Shown: piece after piece, positions 1 through 7,401 of the stretch | Layout of the letters: each line of letters opens with the position of its first letter | Numbering within the stretch: the first letter of the stretch is position 1 | Source of the DNA: J134 sp964484045 | GTDB taxonomy: Bacteria; Pseudomonadota; Alphaproteobacteria; Sphingomonadales; Rhodothalassiaceae | DNA length: 21,395 nt | Reading direction: 5' to 3' | Assembly: GCA_964484045.1 (NCBI GenBank) | Contig: CAZAEP010000012.1 | Span: forward strand, 1 to 21,395 | Translations under genes and position numbers: made by a program | Notes under the pieces: generated by a model | The model's database searches: none | Told to the model about the DNA's origin: nothing | What the model saw: only the letters and a program-made list of their open reading frames with translations

Positions 1-234
1 GGCGTCAAGGTCGCGCTCGAGCACACCGCGCCCGAGCTCGCCGCCGATATCGTCGACAAGGGGATCGTGCTCACCGGCGGCGGAGCGCTCCTGTCCGACC
101 TCGACCGCATGCTGCGGCAGGCGACCGGGTTGCCGGTGTCGATCGCCGAGGAGCCGCTGACCTGCGTCGCGCTCGGCACCGGGCGCTCGCTCGAGGAAGA
201 GGTGCTCAAGCATTTGTTGATCACCGACGATTGA
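1..234 (+). CDS. mreB: Rod-shape-determining protein MreB, C-terminal part (5'-truncated by window edge)
   Basis: The first 77 codons of the window read in frame 1 to a TGA at 232-234. They match the C-terminal end of the actin-like protein MreB: the nucleotide-binding signature VLTGGGALL, then LRQATGLPV, EEPLTCVALGTG and a short acidic tail. MreB polymerises under the inner membrane and positions the peptidoglycan elongation machinery. The genes that follow (mreC, mreD, PBP2, RodA) are its known partners, which confirms the call. The start and most of the ATPase domain lie outside the window. Nothing looks broken in the visible part. Confidence 0.96.
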   Translation, partial: GVKVALEHTAPELAADIVDKGIVLTGGGALLSDLDRMLRQATGLPVSIAEEPLTCVALGTGRSLEEEVLKHLLITDD

Positions 235-236
235 GG

Positions 237-255
237 ATGCGGCCGCCGACCGCAT
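237..255 (+). terminator. Small hairpin between mreB and mreC (possible attenuator)
   Basis: ATGCGG at 237-242 pairs perfectly with CCGCAT at 250-255 around a 7-base loop, starting two bases after the mreB stop. No U-run follows, so it is not a standard intrinsic terminator. It could lower transcription into mreC or protect the mreB message end, in line with the need for far more MreB than MreC/MreD. That role is inferred from position only. Confidence 0.3.
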
Positions 256-305
256 GCGCTCGCTGAGGTCTTGAGCCTTTGAAGACACCGCTCGCCAGGA
301 CATCG

Positions 306-1154
306 ATGCCACTTCTCGGCAGCCGGCATGGCCGCTGGATCTTCGCCGGGCTCGTCGCTCTCGCTCTCCTCTTTCTCGTTCTCGGACGTATCGAGCACCC
401 TTGGGTGCACGCGCTGCGCGGCGCGGCGGCGGACATCTCGCGCCCCGTCCTCGAAGCCGCAGCCCGGCCGCTCGAGGGGTTCGACCGCATCGCGAACTGG
501 GCCCGGGCCGTCACCCGGCTGGCGGCGGAAAACGTCCGTCTCCGCGAGGAGAACGCGCGCCTGCAGCGCTGGCGGGCGACGGCGCTTCTCCTCGAGCGCG
601 AAAACCACCGTCTGCGCACCCTCCTCAATGCCCCGCAGTTCACCACCCTTCGCATCGCCACGCCGCGCGTCATCGGGGTCGCGGGCGGTCCCTTCGTGCG
701 CTCGATCCTGATCGACGCCGGACGCGCCGATGGCGTGCGCCGGGATCAGGCCGTGGTCGACGAACTCGGACTCGTCGGTCGCGTCGTCGATGTGGGAGCG
801 CACGCCGCACGGGTTCTTCTGGTCACCGATCTCAACAGCCGCGTGCCGGTGCGCGTGCTCGAGCGCGACGCCCTGGCGATCGCCCGGGGACGCAACGAGC
901 CCCTGCTCGATCTCGCCTTCCTGCCGCCCGACGTGACGCCGGAAGTCGGCGACCTCGTGGTCACGTCCGGAGATGGCGGTGTCTTCGCACCCGACATCCC
1001 GGTGGGACGCATCCTCACGGTGGGAGACGATCTGGTGACCGTCGAGCCCGCGGCGCTCCTCGAGCGCCTCGATTTCGTTCAGGTGCTCGAGCGCGTCCCC
1101 GATGCGCTCGATCGCTCGAACGGAAAGACGACGGGCGAGAAGGCGACGCCATGA
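306..1154 (+). CDS. mreC: Rod-shape-determining protein MreC
   Basis: MreC is the bitopic inner-membrane protein whose periplasmic domain links MreB/MreD to PBP2 and activates the elongasome. From the chosen ATG (282 aa) there is a short basic N-terminus, one membrane segment (about residues 12-27), a coiled coil rich in Glu, Arg and Leu (about 67-107), and the double beta-barrel MreC domain with motifs such as ILIDAGRADGV, GLVGRVVD and VTDLNSRVPV. ATG 306 is preceded by AGGA at a 5-base spacing. An in-frame TTG at 279, with GAGG about 10 bases upstream, would add 9 residues and cannot be excluded. The stop overlaps the mreD start (ATGA at 1151-1154), implying translational coupling. The C-terminal tail is short, polar and probably disordered. 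Confidence 0.95.
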   Translation: MPLLGSRHGRWIFAGLVALALLFLVLGRIEHPWVHALRGAAADISRPVLEAAARPLEGFDRIANWARAVTRLAAENVRLREENARLQRWRATALLLERENHRLRTLLNAPQFTTLRIATPRVIGVAGGPFVRSILIDAGRADGVRRDQAVVDELGLVGRVVDVGAHAARVLLVTDLNSRVPVRVLERDALAIARGRNEPLLDLAFLPPDVTPEVGDLVVTSGDGGVFAPDIPVGRILTVGDDLVTVEPAALLERLDFVQVLERVPDALDRSNGKTTGEKATP

Positions 1155-1657
1155 AGATGCAGACACGGTCCTTCCTCAGGGGTCTGGCGGCGACGGTGCC
1201 GCTGGCGCTGGCCTTCCTGCTCGCCATTCTGACGCAGATTCCCGTGGGCTCGGCGACCGCGGGAATCCCCGCCCCCAACTGGACGCTGATGCTCGTCTTC
1301 TATTTCTCCATCCACCGTCCGACACTGGTGCCGCCGATCGCCGTCGCGCTTGTCGGCCTGTTCCAGGACTTTCTCTGGGGCGGACCGCCGGGGCTCAATC
1401 TGCTGATCCTCCTGATCACGCAGATGGTGCTCTCCAACCAGCAGGCGCTTTTCGTGCGCCGGCCCTTTCTCGTCGGCTGGCTCGGATTCGTCACTGTCGC
1501 GGCGATCGCCATGGCCCTGTCCTGGCTTGCCGGAAGCCTGTACTATGGTGAGATCCTCGGCCTGCGCCCGCTCGCCGTGCAGACTGCATTGAGCGTGGTG
1601 GCCTACCCGGTCGCCGGGTGGGTCTTCGGGCGCATCGACGGGATGCTGGGGCGATGA
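1151..1657 (+). CDS. mreD: Rod-shape-determining protein MreD
   Basis: This 168-residue, very hydrophobic protein lies between mreC and the PBP2 gene and overlaps mreC by 4 bases. MreD is an integral inner-membrane component of the elongasome that works with MreC. The sequence shows about five membrane segments: residues 12-30, 43-54, 58-80 (broken by a FLWGGPPGLN loop typical of MreD), 104-126 and 136-158. The FQDFLWGGPPGLN region corresponds to the conserved Q/D-rich motif of the family. Sequence conservation in MreD is low, so the call rests on length, topology, this motif and position in the operon. Confidence 0.92.
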   Translation: MKMQTRSFLRGLAATVPLALAFLLAILTQIPVGSATAGIPAPNWTLMLVFYFSIHRPTLVPPIAVALVGLFQDFLWGGPPGLNLLILLITQMVLSNQQALFVRRPFLVGWLGFVTVAAIAMALSWLAGSLYYGEILGLRPLAVQTALSVVAYPVAGWVFGRIDGMLGR

Positions 1658-1673
1658 ACGGGAATATCGGCGA

Positions 1674-3551
1674 ATGAGCGGTGAGCAGTCCCGGTACAAG
1701 ACGTTCTCGCGTCGCGCCGTGCTGCTTGCCGGCGCACAGGGCCTGCTCACGACCGTCCTCGCCGGGCGCCTTTACTATCTTGGCGTCGTCGAGGCGGACC
1801 AGTATGAAACGCTCGCCGAGGACAACCGGATCTCGATGCGTCTGCTCGCCCCCGCGCGCGGCGAGATTCTCGATCGTTTCGGGACCGCTCTGGCCACCAA
1901 CCGGCAGGACTATCGCGTCTTTCTCATCCCCGAACAGGCAAAGGACATTCATGAAACACTGGCCCGCCTCGGGCGCGTGATCGCGCTCGATGTCCGGGAC
2001 GTGGGGCGAATCGAGCGGCAGATCGCACGCCAGCGGCGCTTCCTGCCGGTCACCGTCGCCGAGGGCCTCGACTGGCGGACCTTCGCCCGCCTCAATGTCG
2101 AGACCCTCGACCTTCCGGGCGTGCAGCCCGATGCCGGACTCACCCGCTGGTATCCGCTCGGCACGCCGGTCAGCCAGGTGGTGGGCTATGTCGGCGCCCC
2201 CGCAAAGGACGATCTCGACGGCGATCCGCTTCTCGGTCTCCCGGGCTTCAAGGTCGGCAAGCGCGGCGTCGAGCGCGCCTATGACCGGCGCCTGCGCGGC
2301 ACCGCGGGATCGAGCCGGGTGGAGGTCAATGCCTATGGCCGCGTGATCCGCGAGCTCGCCCGCGACGAGGGCGCGGCCGGCGACACCGTCGTTCTCACGC
2401 TCGATGCCGAACTGCAGCGCGGCATCGCGGCGCGTCTGGGAGAGGACTCCGCGGGCGTCGTCGTGCTCGATGTCGATAACGGCGAGGTCTATGCCCAGGT
2501 CTCGACCCCGGCCTACGATCCCAACCGCTTCACGCGCGGCATCAGTCGCGAGAACTGGCAGGCGCTGCTCAAGGACCCGCGCAAGCCGCTCGTCGACAAG
2601 TCGCTGAACGGGCAGTATCCGCCGGGCTCGACCTTCAAGATGGTGGTCGCCGCGGCCGGCCTGCATGAGGGCATCATCACGCCGGAGACGACGGTCTTCT
2701 GTAATGGGGAATACCGTCTCGGCGACAATCTCTGGCACTGCTGGAAGAAACGCGGACATGGCCGCATCGCGCTCATCGACGCCATCGCGCAGTCCTGCGA
2801 CGTGTTCTTCTACCGCGTGGCGCAGGAGCTCGGGATCGAACGGATCGCCGCGTGGGCGCACGCCTTCGGGCTGGGCGAGACCTTCGGTATCGAGATCGGC
2901 GGCGAAAGCAAGGGGCTCGTGCCGACCCCGGGCTGGAAACTGGCGACCACCGGCAGACCCTGGGTCGGCGGCGAGACGTTGAATGTCGGCATCGGGCAGG
3001 GCGCACTTCTGGCGACACCGCTGCAGCTCGCCGTGATGACCGCGCGGATCGCCAATGGCGGACGCAAGGTCGTCCCGCATCTGGTGCGCCAGGTGGGGTC
3101 CGATCCGGTCGCCGAAGCGCGGAGCTGGCCGCGCGTCGACCTCGCGCCGCGCCATTTCGCCGCCATCCGTCGCGGCATGGAGAAGGTGCTCGAATATCGT
3201 GGCACGGCCTACGCCTCCCGCCTCGATGTCGGCGGCGTCCGGATGGCGGGCAAGACCGGAACGGCGCAGGTGCGCCGCATCACCAGGGCGCAACGCGAGC
3301 AGGAGGTCAAGCAGGCCTCGCTCCCCTGGCGCGAGCGGCATCATGCCTGGTTCGTCGCCTATGCGCCCACCGGGCGTCCGCGCTACGCCCTGAGCGTCCT
3401 CATCGAGCATGGCGGCGGCGGCTCGAGCGCCGCGGCGCCGGTCGCCCGCGACGTGATGGAACTGGTGCTGCGGCGTGACCCCGCAGCGCGCGCCCCCTAC
3501 GGCGCCGATCTCGCGGCCGGCGCCAGGACCGGCCAGGGGGGCGCCCGATGA
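1674..3551 (+). CDS. mrdA: Penicillin-binding protein 2 (PBP2), elongasome transpeptidase
   Basis: This 625-residue class B PBP cross-links lateral-wall peptidoglycan together with RodA. A basic N-terminus precedes one membrane anchor (about residues 14-38). The PBP dimerisation domain follows (APARGEILDRFG near 59-70, VGKRGVERAYD around 194-204), then the transpeptidase domain. The catalytic triad motifs are all present: STFK with nucleophile Ser319, SCD at 374-376 (matching the SAD form known in E. coli PBP2) and KTGT at 527-530. ATG 1674 lies 16 bases after the mreD stop. The stop overlaps the rodA start (ATGA, 3548-3551). The last 25 residues are Ala/Gly/Arg-rich and probably disordered. 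All active-site motifs are intact. Confidence 0.97.
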   Translation: MSGEQSRYKTFSRRAVLLAGAQGLLTTVLAGRLYYLGVVEADQYETLAEDNRISMRLLAPARGEILDRFGTALATNRQDYRVFLIPEQAKDIHETLARLGRVIALDVRDVGRIERQIARQRRFLPVTVAEGLDWRTFARLNVETLDLPGVQPDAGLTRWYPLGTPVSQVVGYVGAPAKDDLDGDPLLGLPGFKVGKRGVERAYDRRLRGTAGSSRVEVNAYGRVIRELARDEGAAGDTVVLTLDAELQRGIAARLGEDSAGVVVLDVDNGEVYAQVSTPAYDPNRFTRGISRENWQALLKDPRKPLVDKSLNGQYPPGSTFKMVVAAAGLHEGIITPETTVFCNGEYRLGDNLWHCWKKRGHGRIALIDAIAQSCDVFFYRVAQELGIERIAAWAHAFGLGETFGIEIGGESKGLVPTPGWKLATTGRPWVGGETLNVGIGQGALLATPLQLAVMTARIANGGRKVVPHLVRQVGSDPVAEARSWPRVDLAPRHFAAIRRGMEKVLEYRGTAYASRLDVGGVRMAGKTGTAQVRRITRAQREQEVKQASLPWRERHHAWFVAYAPTGRPRYALSVLIEHGGGGSSAAAPVARDVMELVLRRDPAARAPYGADLAAGARTGQGGAR

Positions 3552-4690
3552 CGGCGGGGACCCTCTTCGCACCGCGCCGCCTGCACAAGTCCCTGGCCCA
3601 GAAGATCCGGGACATCAACTGGTTCATCGTGCTCGTTCTGATCGCCATCGCGGCGATCGGCTGCGCCATGCTCTATTCGGTCAGCGGCGCCCGCTTCGAG
3701 CCCTGGGTCAAGGCGCATGCGGTACGGTTCGGCTTCGCGCTCGCCGCCATGCTGACCGTTGCGCTGGTGGACATCCGCACCCTCCTGCGGCTCGCCTACC
3801 CGGCCTATGTCGGCGCCCTCATCCTTCTCGTCGCGGTCGAGTTCATCGGCGTGGTGGGCATGGGCGGACAGCGCTGGCTCGACATCGGCTTCATGCGCCT
3901 GCAGCCGTCGGAACCGATGAAGATCGCGCTCGTGATGGCGCTGGCGCGATACTATCACGGCCTCAATGCCTGGCAGTCGGCCCGCTTCACCTATCTCCTC
4001 GTCCCGCTCGCCCTCATCGCCGTGCCGATGGTCCTGATCGCCCGACAGCCCGATCTCGGCACCGCCTTGATGCTGGCGCTGGGGGGCGCGGCGGTGATGT
4101 TTCTCGCCGGGGCGTCGAAATGGCTGTTCATCGGCGGCGGCGCGGCGGCGGCGGCGGCGGTGCCGGTCGTCTGGAGCCTGCTCCACGACTATCAGCGGGA
4201 CCGCATCCTGACCTTCCTCAACCCCGAGCACGATCCTCTGGGCGCCGGATATCAGATCATCCAGTCGAAGATCGCGCTCGGCTCGGGCGGCGCCTTCGGC
4301 AAGGGGTTCCTTGCCGGCACGCAGAGCCATCTCAACTTCCTTCCCGAGATGAAGACCGACTTCATCTTCACCGTGCTCGGCGAGGAGTTCGGCATCGTCG
4401 GCGGGCTCCTCGTGATCGCGCTGTACATGGTCCTGCTGACTTACGCGCTTTATGTCGCGGCGACCTGCCGCAATCAGTTCGGACGCCTGCTCGCCGCCGG
4501 TCTCGCCTTCACCATCTTCCTCTACATGTTCATCAATATCGCCATGGTGATGGGGCTGCTGCCGGTGGTCGGCGTCCCCCTGCCGCTCATCTCCTATGGC
4601 GGATCGGCGATGCTGACGATGATGCTCTCCTTCGGGCTCATCCTCGCCGTGGCGCAGCACCGCAAGCTGGCGATCCCGCGCAACGCCTGA
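3548..4690 (+). CDS. rodA: RodA, SEDS-family peptidoglycan glycosyltransferase
   Basis: RodA polymerises lipid II into glycan strands in the inner membrane as the partner of PBP2. The 380-residue protein has about ten membrane segments and full SEDS signatures: GGQRWLDIG, LQPSEPMKIAL, ARQPDLGTA, DPLGAGYQIIQSKIA, FLPEMKTDFIF and GVPLPLISYGGSA. The Asp of the TDFIF motif (residue 271) aligns with the catalytic Asp262 of E. coli RodA. The start overlaps the mrdA stop by 4 bases, so the two are probably translationally coupled. A tract of three Gly and six Ala (residues 196-204) is encoded by a GC-triplet repeat. It ends the visible mre-mrd operon. Confidence 0.97.
   Translation: MTAGTLFAPRRLHKSLAQKIRDINWFIVLVLIAIAAIGCAMLYSVSGARFEPWVKAHAVRFGFALAAMLTVALVDIRTLLRLAYPAYVGALILLVAVEFIGVVGMGGQRWLDIGFMRLQPSEPMKIALVMALARYYHGLNAWQSARFTYLLVPLALIAVPMVLIARQPDLGTALMLALGGAAVMFLAGASKWLFIGGGAAAAAAVPVVWSLLHDYQRDRILTFLNPEHDPLGAGYQIIQSKIALGSGGAFGKGFLAGTQSHLNFLPEMKTDFIFTVLGEEFGIVGGLLVIALYMVLLTYALYVAATCRNQFGRLLAAGLAFTIFLYMFINIAMVMGLLPVVGVPLPLISYGGSAMLTMMLSFGLILAVAQHRKLAIPRNA
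4132..4161 (+). repeat. GC-triplet tract inside rodA
   Basis: The tract contains three GGC and then six GCG codons in frame, giving three glycines and six alanines at the start of a RodA membrane helix. Slippage by whole triplets would change helix length without shifting the frame. It may be no more than codon bias in a high-GC genome. Confidence 0.6.
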
Positions 4691-4780
4691 GCGCCACACC
4701 GCCCGTCACCCCGGGAATGTACGATTTGCGCCAAAATGTGGTCGCAATTCGACCCTAGCAAGAGGTCTTGAGCGTCGTCA

Positions 4781-4797
4781 CCGGAGCTCTGCTCCGG
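4781..4797 (+). terminator. Hairpin between rodA and the DUF2147 gene
   Basis: CCGGAGC (4781-4787) pairs perfectly with GCTCCGG (4791-4797) around a TCT loop. It lies 90 bases after the rodA stop and 40 bases before the next start. No U-run follows on either strand. It could mark the end of the mre-mrd transcript or lie in the leader of the next gene. The stem is certain, the role is not. Confidence 0.35.
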
Positions 4798-4836
4798 GAA
4801 CGGGGATGCTCGAAACAGAAAGGCCGATCCCGGGAG

Positions 4837-5268
4837 ATGTTTCGCCGCCTGCCTCTTCTTCTGTTGAGCCTTGCTGCCCTCGCCGGTGCGGCACGGGCGG
4901 AGTCGGGGCCGAATTCCATCGTCGGGGTGTGGGAGAGCGACAGCGGCAAGTCACGCATCGAGATTCAGGCCTGTCCCGACGGCAAGGGCTTTTGCGGGCA
5001 CATCATATGGACCCGCAGCGGCAATCCCGCCTTTCTCGGCGCCTCGGTGCTCGAGGGCCTGATCTACAGGAACGGCCGCTGGGTGAAGGGCGCCATTCGC
5101 GACCCCCGCAACGGCGCCACCTATCGCGCCAAGGCCGAACTCGAGGCTCCGGACCGCCTGAAGGTCAAGGGCTGCCTCCTCATCTTCTGCGACAGCCGCA
5201 TCTGGACGCGCCACCGCGTCGACGGCTACGCCGCGACCCCGGCTTCTTCCGCCGACGAGACAAGCTGA
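4837..5268 (+). CDS. Secreted DUF2147 family protein
   Basis: The 143-residue product has a clear signal peptide: basic MFRR, a leucine-rich core and an ALAGAARA cleavage site after residue 21. The mature part matches the DUF2147 pattern: GVWESDSGKSRIEI, CGHIIW, a KGAIRDPRNGATYRAK strand pair and LKVKGC...WTR near the end. The fold is expected to be a lipocalin-like beta structure in the periplasm, with no established biochemical activity. Four cysteines (46, 53, 113, 118) could form disulfides. It is slightly shorter than many members in the middle, where a longer proline/aspartate-rich loop is usual. ATG 4837 is preferred because it starts the signal peptide. An in-frame TTG at 4768 would place 23 polar residues before it. 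Confidence 0.85.
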   Translation: MFRRLPLLLLSLAALAGAARAESGPNSIVGVWESDSGKSRIEIQACPDGKGFCGHIIWTRSGNPAFLGASVLEGLIYRNGRWVKGAIRDPRNGATYRAKAELEAPDRLKVKGCLLIFCDSRIWTRHRVDGYAATPASSADETS

Positions 5269-5274
5269 GCGGCG

Positions 5275-5613
5275 TCACACCGAAAAGGACGAGCCGCAGC
5301 CGCATGAGGACTGCGCGTTCGGATTCTCGACCCGGAAGGCGGCGCCGATCAGATCCTCGACATAGTCGATGGTGCTGCCCAGCACATAGAGAAGCGACAT
5401 GTTGTCGACGAGCACCCTGACACCGTGCTGCTCGATCGCCACGTCGCCGGGTTCTTCCTTTTCCGCCAGGTCGAACTGGTAGGTGAAGCCCGAGCAACCG
5501 CCCCCGGCGACGGAGACGCGGAAGGCCAGAGGCTTCCCCTCGGCGGCGATCAGCGCCTTGAGGCGCGTGGCCGCGGCTTCGGTCAGCCGGATCGGCGGTG
5601 GCGCTTCGGTCAT
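5275..5613 (-). CDS. erpA: A-type iron-sulfur cluster carrier/insertion protein (ErpA/IscA family)
   Basis: A-type carriers receive Fe-S clusters and pass them to apoproteins. This 112-residue protein has the whole family pattern: an N-terminal ITEAAATRL-like helix, VSVAGGGCSGFTYQF, VLVDNMSLLYVLGSTIDYVE and a C-terminal CGCGSSF. The three cluster-binding cysteines are C40, C104 and C106. ATG 5613 gives the usual N-terminus (MTEAPPPIRL); an in-frame ATG at 5625 would add four residues, and neither has a strong ribosome-binding site. ErpA is the usual name for the single A-type carrier in this position in alphaproteobacteria, but IscA or SufA cannot be separated by eye. The stop faces the DUF2147 stop at a distance of 6 bases. 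No isc or suf gene is nearby. Confidence 0.92.
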   Translation of the reverse strand: MTEAPPPIRLTEAAATRLKALIAAEGKPLAFRVSVAGGGCSGFTYQFDLAEKEEPGDVAIEQHGVRVLVDNMSLLYVLGSTIDYVEDLIGAAFRVENPNAQSSCGCGSSFSV

Positions 5614-5649
5614 GGTCGTCCACATGCTGGCGTTACTGTTGCTGAAGAG

Positions 5650-5677
5650 GATGTAGGGTCTCGGCTCCCGCTGTCAA
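5650..5677 (-). promoter_or_regulatory. Predicted sigma-70 type promoter of erpA
   Basis: On the minus strand a perfect -35 box, TTGACA (5672-5677), is followed after 16 bases by TACATC (5650-5655, 3 of 6 matches to TATAAT). Transcription would begin near 5643, about 30 bases before the erpA ATG. The -35 is strong and the -10 weak, a common arrangement for an activated or regulated promoter. Confidence 0.45.
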
Positions 5678-5732
5678 TGTCGCATCGCCCACAGAGTCCG
5701 GGTCCGGCCCCTTTGTGAGGGCCGAGAGACCC
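5656..5732. repeat. Imperfect inverted repeat across the erpA promoter region
   Basis: GGGTCTCGGC at 5656-5665 is the near reverse complement of GCCGAGAGACCC at 5721-5732, with a 2-base bulge. The left arm lies between the predicted -35 and -10 of erpA, and the arms are 55 bases apart. It could be a paired protein-binding site or chance in a GC-rich region. Confidence 0.3.
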
Positions 5733-5909
5733 GCCGCGATGCGGGCGCCGATGATCTCTGCAAAAAGGGGATGCGGCAGAAGTCCCGCTCCGCCGGCCTG
5801 CCGGTCCTTGGGCCCTGACCTCCTTCAGCCCTCCGACGCGCAGGAGGCGGAAACGCGATGACAGGGGATAGAACGCGCACGGCTGGAACATGCCCGGGAA
5901 ACGCAAGCC

Positions 5910-6449
5910 TCAGGCAGGGCGTCTCTTGAGTTTTCTCGCCCATTTCGCACGGGCCTTCGCCACCTTCGGTGCCACCACGGCGGCGCAATAGGGCTGGTCG
6001 GGATTGCGTGCGAAATAGTCGAAATGCTCGGCTTCCGCGGGCCAGAAGGGTCCGGCCGGCGCGATCTCGGTGACGACGGGGTCGTCCCACACGGTCCGGG
6101 CCCGCGCGACGGCGGCCTCGGCGGCGGCCTTCTGCGCCGCGTCGCGATAAAAGATCGCGGAGCGATATTGCGTGCCGATGTCGTTGCCCTGACGGTTCAG
6201 TTGCGTCGGGTCGTGGATGCTGAAAAAGACATCGAGCAGATCGTCATAGGTGACGACGCCGGGATCGAAGGTCACCTCGACGACCTCGGCATGTCCGGTG
6301 GTGCCGGTACAGACCTCCCGGTAGCTCGGGTTCGCGGTCGTCCCGCCCATGAATCCCGGCCGCACCGCCGCGACCCCTGCGAGTTCCTTGTAGATCGCCT
6401 CGAGGCACCAGAAGCAGCCGCCGGCGAGATAGGCCGTCTCATGCACCAT
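5910..6449 (-). CDS. msrA: Peptide-methionine (S)-S-oxide reductase MsrA
   Basis: MsrA reduces methionine-S-sulfoxide in proteins using thioredoxin. The 179-residue product carries the catalytic motif GCFWC near its N-terminus (nucleophile C12, second cysteine C15), followed by RPGFMGG, SYREVCTGTTGHAEVVEV, FFSIHDPTQLNRQGNDIGTQYRS and a C-terminal PYC (C155) that probably acts as resolving cysteine. This start is favoured because GGAG lies 9 bases upstream and the catalytic motif then falls at the usual position. An in-frame ATG at 6497 would add 16 residues. No msrB is fused or adjacent. The last 15 residues are strongly basic. It is transcribed toward erpA and away from the Bax-inhibitor-1 gene on the same strand. 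Confidence 0.95.
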   Translation of the reverse strand: MVHETAYLAGGCFWCLEAIYKELAGVAAVRPGFMGGTTANPSYREVCTGTTGHAEVVEVTFDPGVVTYDDLLDVFFSIHDPTQLNRQGNDIGTQYRSAIFYRDAAQKAAAEAAVARARTVWDDPVVTEIAPAGPFWPAEAEHFDYFARNPDQPYCAAVVAPKVAKARAKWARKLKRRPA

Positions 6450-6543
6450 GTCGCGTATCTCCGCACTCCCGACGGAAAAGGCGCCCGGGCGCGTCATGCG
6501 ATCCCGGGCACCTCATGTCGTCCGGACCTGATCGGACGCCCGC

Positions 6544-7314
6544 TCAGCTCCGGCTCGTGCCGAGGAAGCGGAGCAGGAAGAGGAACATGTTGATGAAGTC
6601 GAGATAGAGGCTCAAGGCCCCCATCACCGACGCCTTCGCGGTGGCCTCGCCGTTGCCGGCGACCGTGTAGTAGAGATTCTTGAGCCGCTGCGTGTCGTAG
6701 GCGGTGAGGCCGGCGAAGATCAGCACGCCGAGGATCGAGACGATGAAGTCCATCATCGACGACCGGACGAAGAAATTGACCACCATCGCGATCAGGATGC
6801 CGATCAGCCCCATGAACAGGAACTTGCCGAACGCGCTCAGGTCCCTCTTCGTGGTGTAGCCGTAGAGGCTGAGCGCCCCGAAAGCGGCCGCGGTAATGAA
6901 GAAGGTGCGCGCCACGGACGCGCCGGTATAGACGAACAGGACGGACGAGAGCGACAGGCCCATCACCGCCGCAAAGCTCCAGAAGAGCATCTGCGCGGTC
7001 CCGCTCGAGAGTCTGTTGATGCCGAACGACATCACCAGAACGAAGCCGAGGGGGGCGAATGTCACGAGCCAGCCAAGGCCGGTCATGCCCGCGATGGCGG
7101 GGCCGGCCGGCGTCATCACGATGTTGTAGAAGAGCTCCTGCAGAGCGGGAATGCGGAAGACGAGCAACGCCGTGATGCCGGTAAGCAGCACGCCGGCCGT
7201 CATGTAATTGTAGATGCGCAGCATGTAGGCGCGCAGACCTTCATCGACGACGGCGGCCGCGGTCCGCGTGTGCGTGGCGCCCGCGGCGTAGCGCCGGTCA
7301 TATCTTTCGACCAT
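6544..7314 (-). CDS. Bax inhibitor-1/YccA family membrane protein
   Basis: The 256-residue protein has about seven membrane segments after a soluble N-terminus of some 35 residues (MVERYDRRYAAG, then VDEGLRAYMLRIYNYM). This is the usual architecture of bacterial BI-1 (UPF0005) proteins. Characteristic segments include TAYDTQRLKNLYY and GALSLYLDFINMFLFLLRFLG at the C-terminus. Family members are linked to pH-sensitive calcium leak (BsYetJ) or to interaction with the FtsH protease (E. coli YccA); the exact role here is unknown. The start has AGAGG 7 bases upstream. A start at 7335 would add seven residues without a ribosome-binding site. Confidence 0.93.
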   Translation of the reverse strand: MVERYDRRYAAGATHTRTAAAVVDEGLRAYMLRIYNYMTAGVLLTGITALLVFRIPALQELFYNIVMTPAGPAIAGMTGLGWLVTFAPLGFVLVMSFGINRLSSGTAQMLFWSFAAVMGLSLSSVLFVYTGASVARTFFITAAAFGALSLYGYTTKRDLSAFGKFLFMGLIGILIAMVVNFFVRSSMMDFIVSILGVLIFAGLTAYDTQRLKNLYYTVAGNGEATAKASVMGALSLYLDFINMFLFLLRFLGTSRS

Positions 7315-7376
7315 ATCCTCGCCTCTTCCTTTCATGGGTAGGGATATCGAACCCGTTTAATATCGGTGTTCCCTCG

Positions 7377-7399
7377 CGCCGGTTCAAGGAAAACCGGCG
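7377..7399 (-). terminator. Hairpin downstream of ybbP, possible terminator
   Basis: CGCCGGTT (7377-7384) pairs with AACCGGCG (7392-7399), an 8-base perfect stem with a 7-base loop, 2 bases beyond the permease stop. No U-run follows, so it may be a Rho-assisted 3' end or a stabilising stem. It also lies near where the BI-1 promoter should be; a TATTAA box is at 7357-7362 on the minus strand. Confidence 0.4.
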
Positions 7400-7401
7400 G
7401 C

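Larger units (their letters stand above)
5614..5909. other. Intergenic region between msrA and erpA
   Basis: This 296-base stretch is one of the longest non-coding gaps in the window. Open frames across it on both strands have no recognisable domain, no good ribosome-binding site and biased composition, so I do not call a gene. It carries a predicted erpA promoter (5650-5677, minus) and an imperfect inverted repeat (5656-5732). I see no tRNA, riboswitch or U-tract terminator. Confidence 0.6.

Noticed and set aside
1491..3572. 693-codon open frame on the minus strand, opposite mrdA
   Set aside because: PBP2 on the other strand has all catalytic motifs; the antisense product has no recognisable domain and composition typical of shadow frames.
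3497..4699. 400-codon minus-strand frame opposite rodA
   Set aside because: Shadow of an intact SEDS gene; its product is a low-complexity Arg/Glu/His/Asp-rich sequence.
5626..5909. Possible small RNA or tRNA in the msrA-erpA gap
   Set aside because: I looked for a cloverleaf, a CCA end and a U-tract terminator and saw none; only a promoter and an inverted repeat can be supported.
5674..6090. 138-codon minus-strand frame running from msrA into the erpA upstream gap
   Set aside because: It overlaps msrA in another frame on the same strand, has biased composition and no ribosome-binding site.
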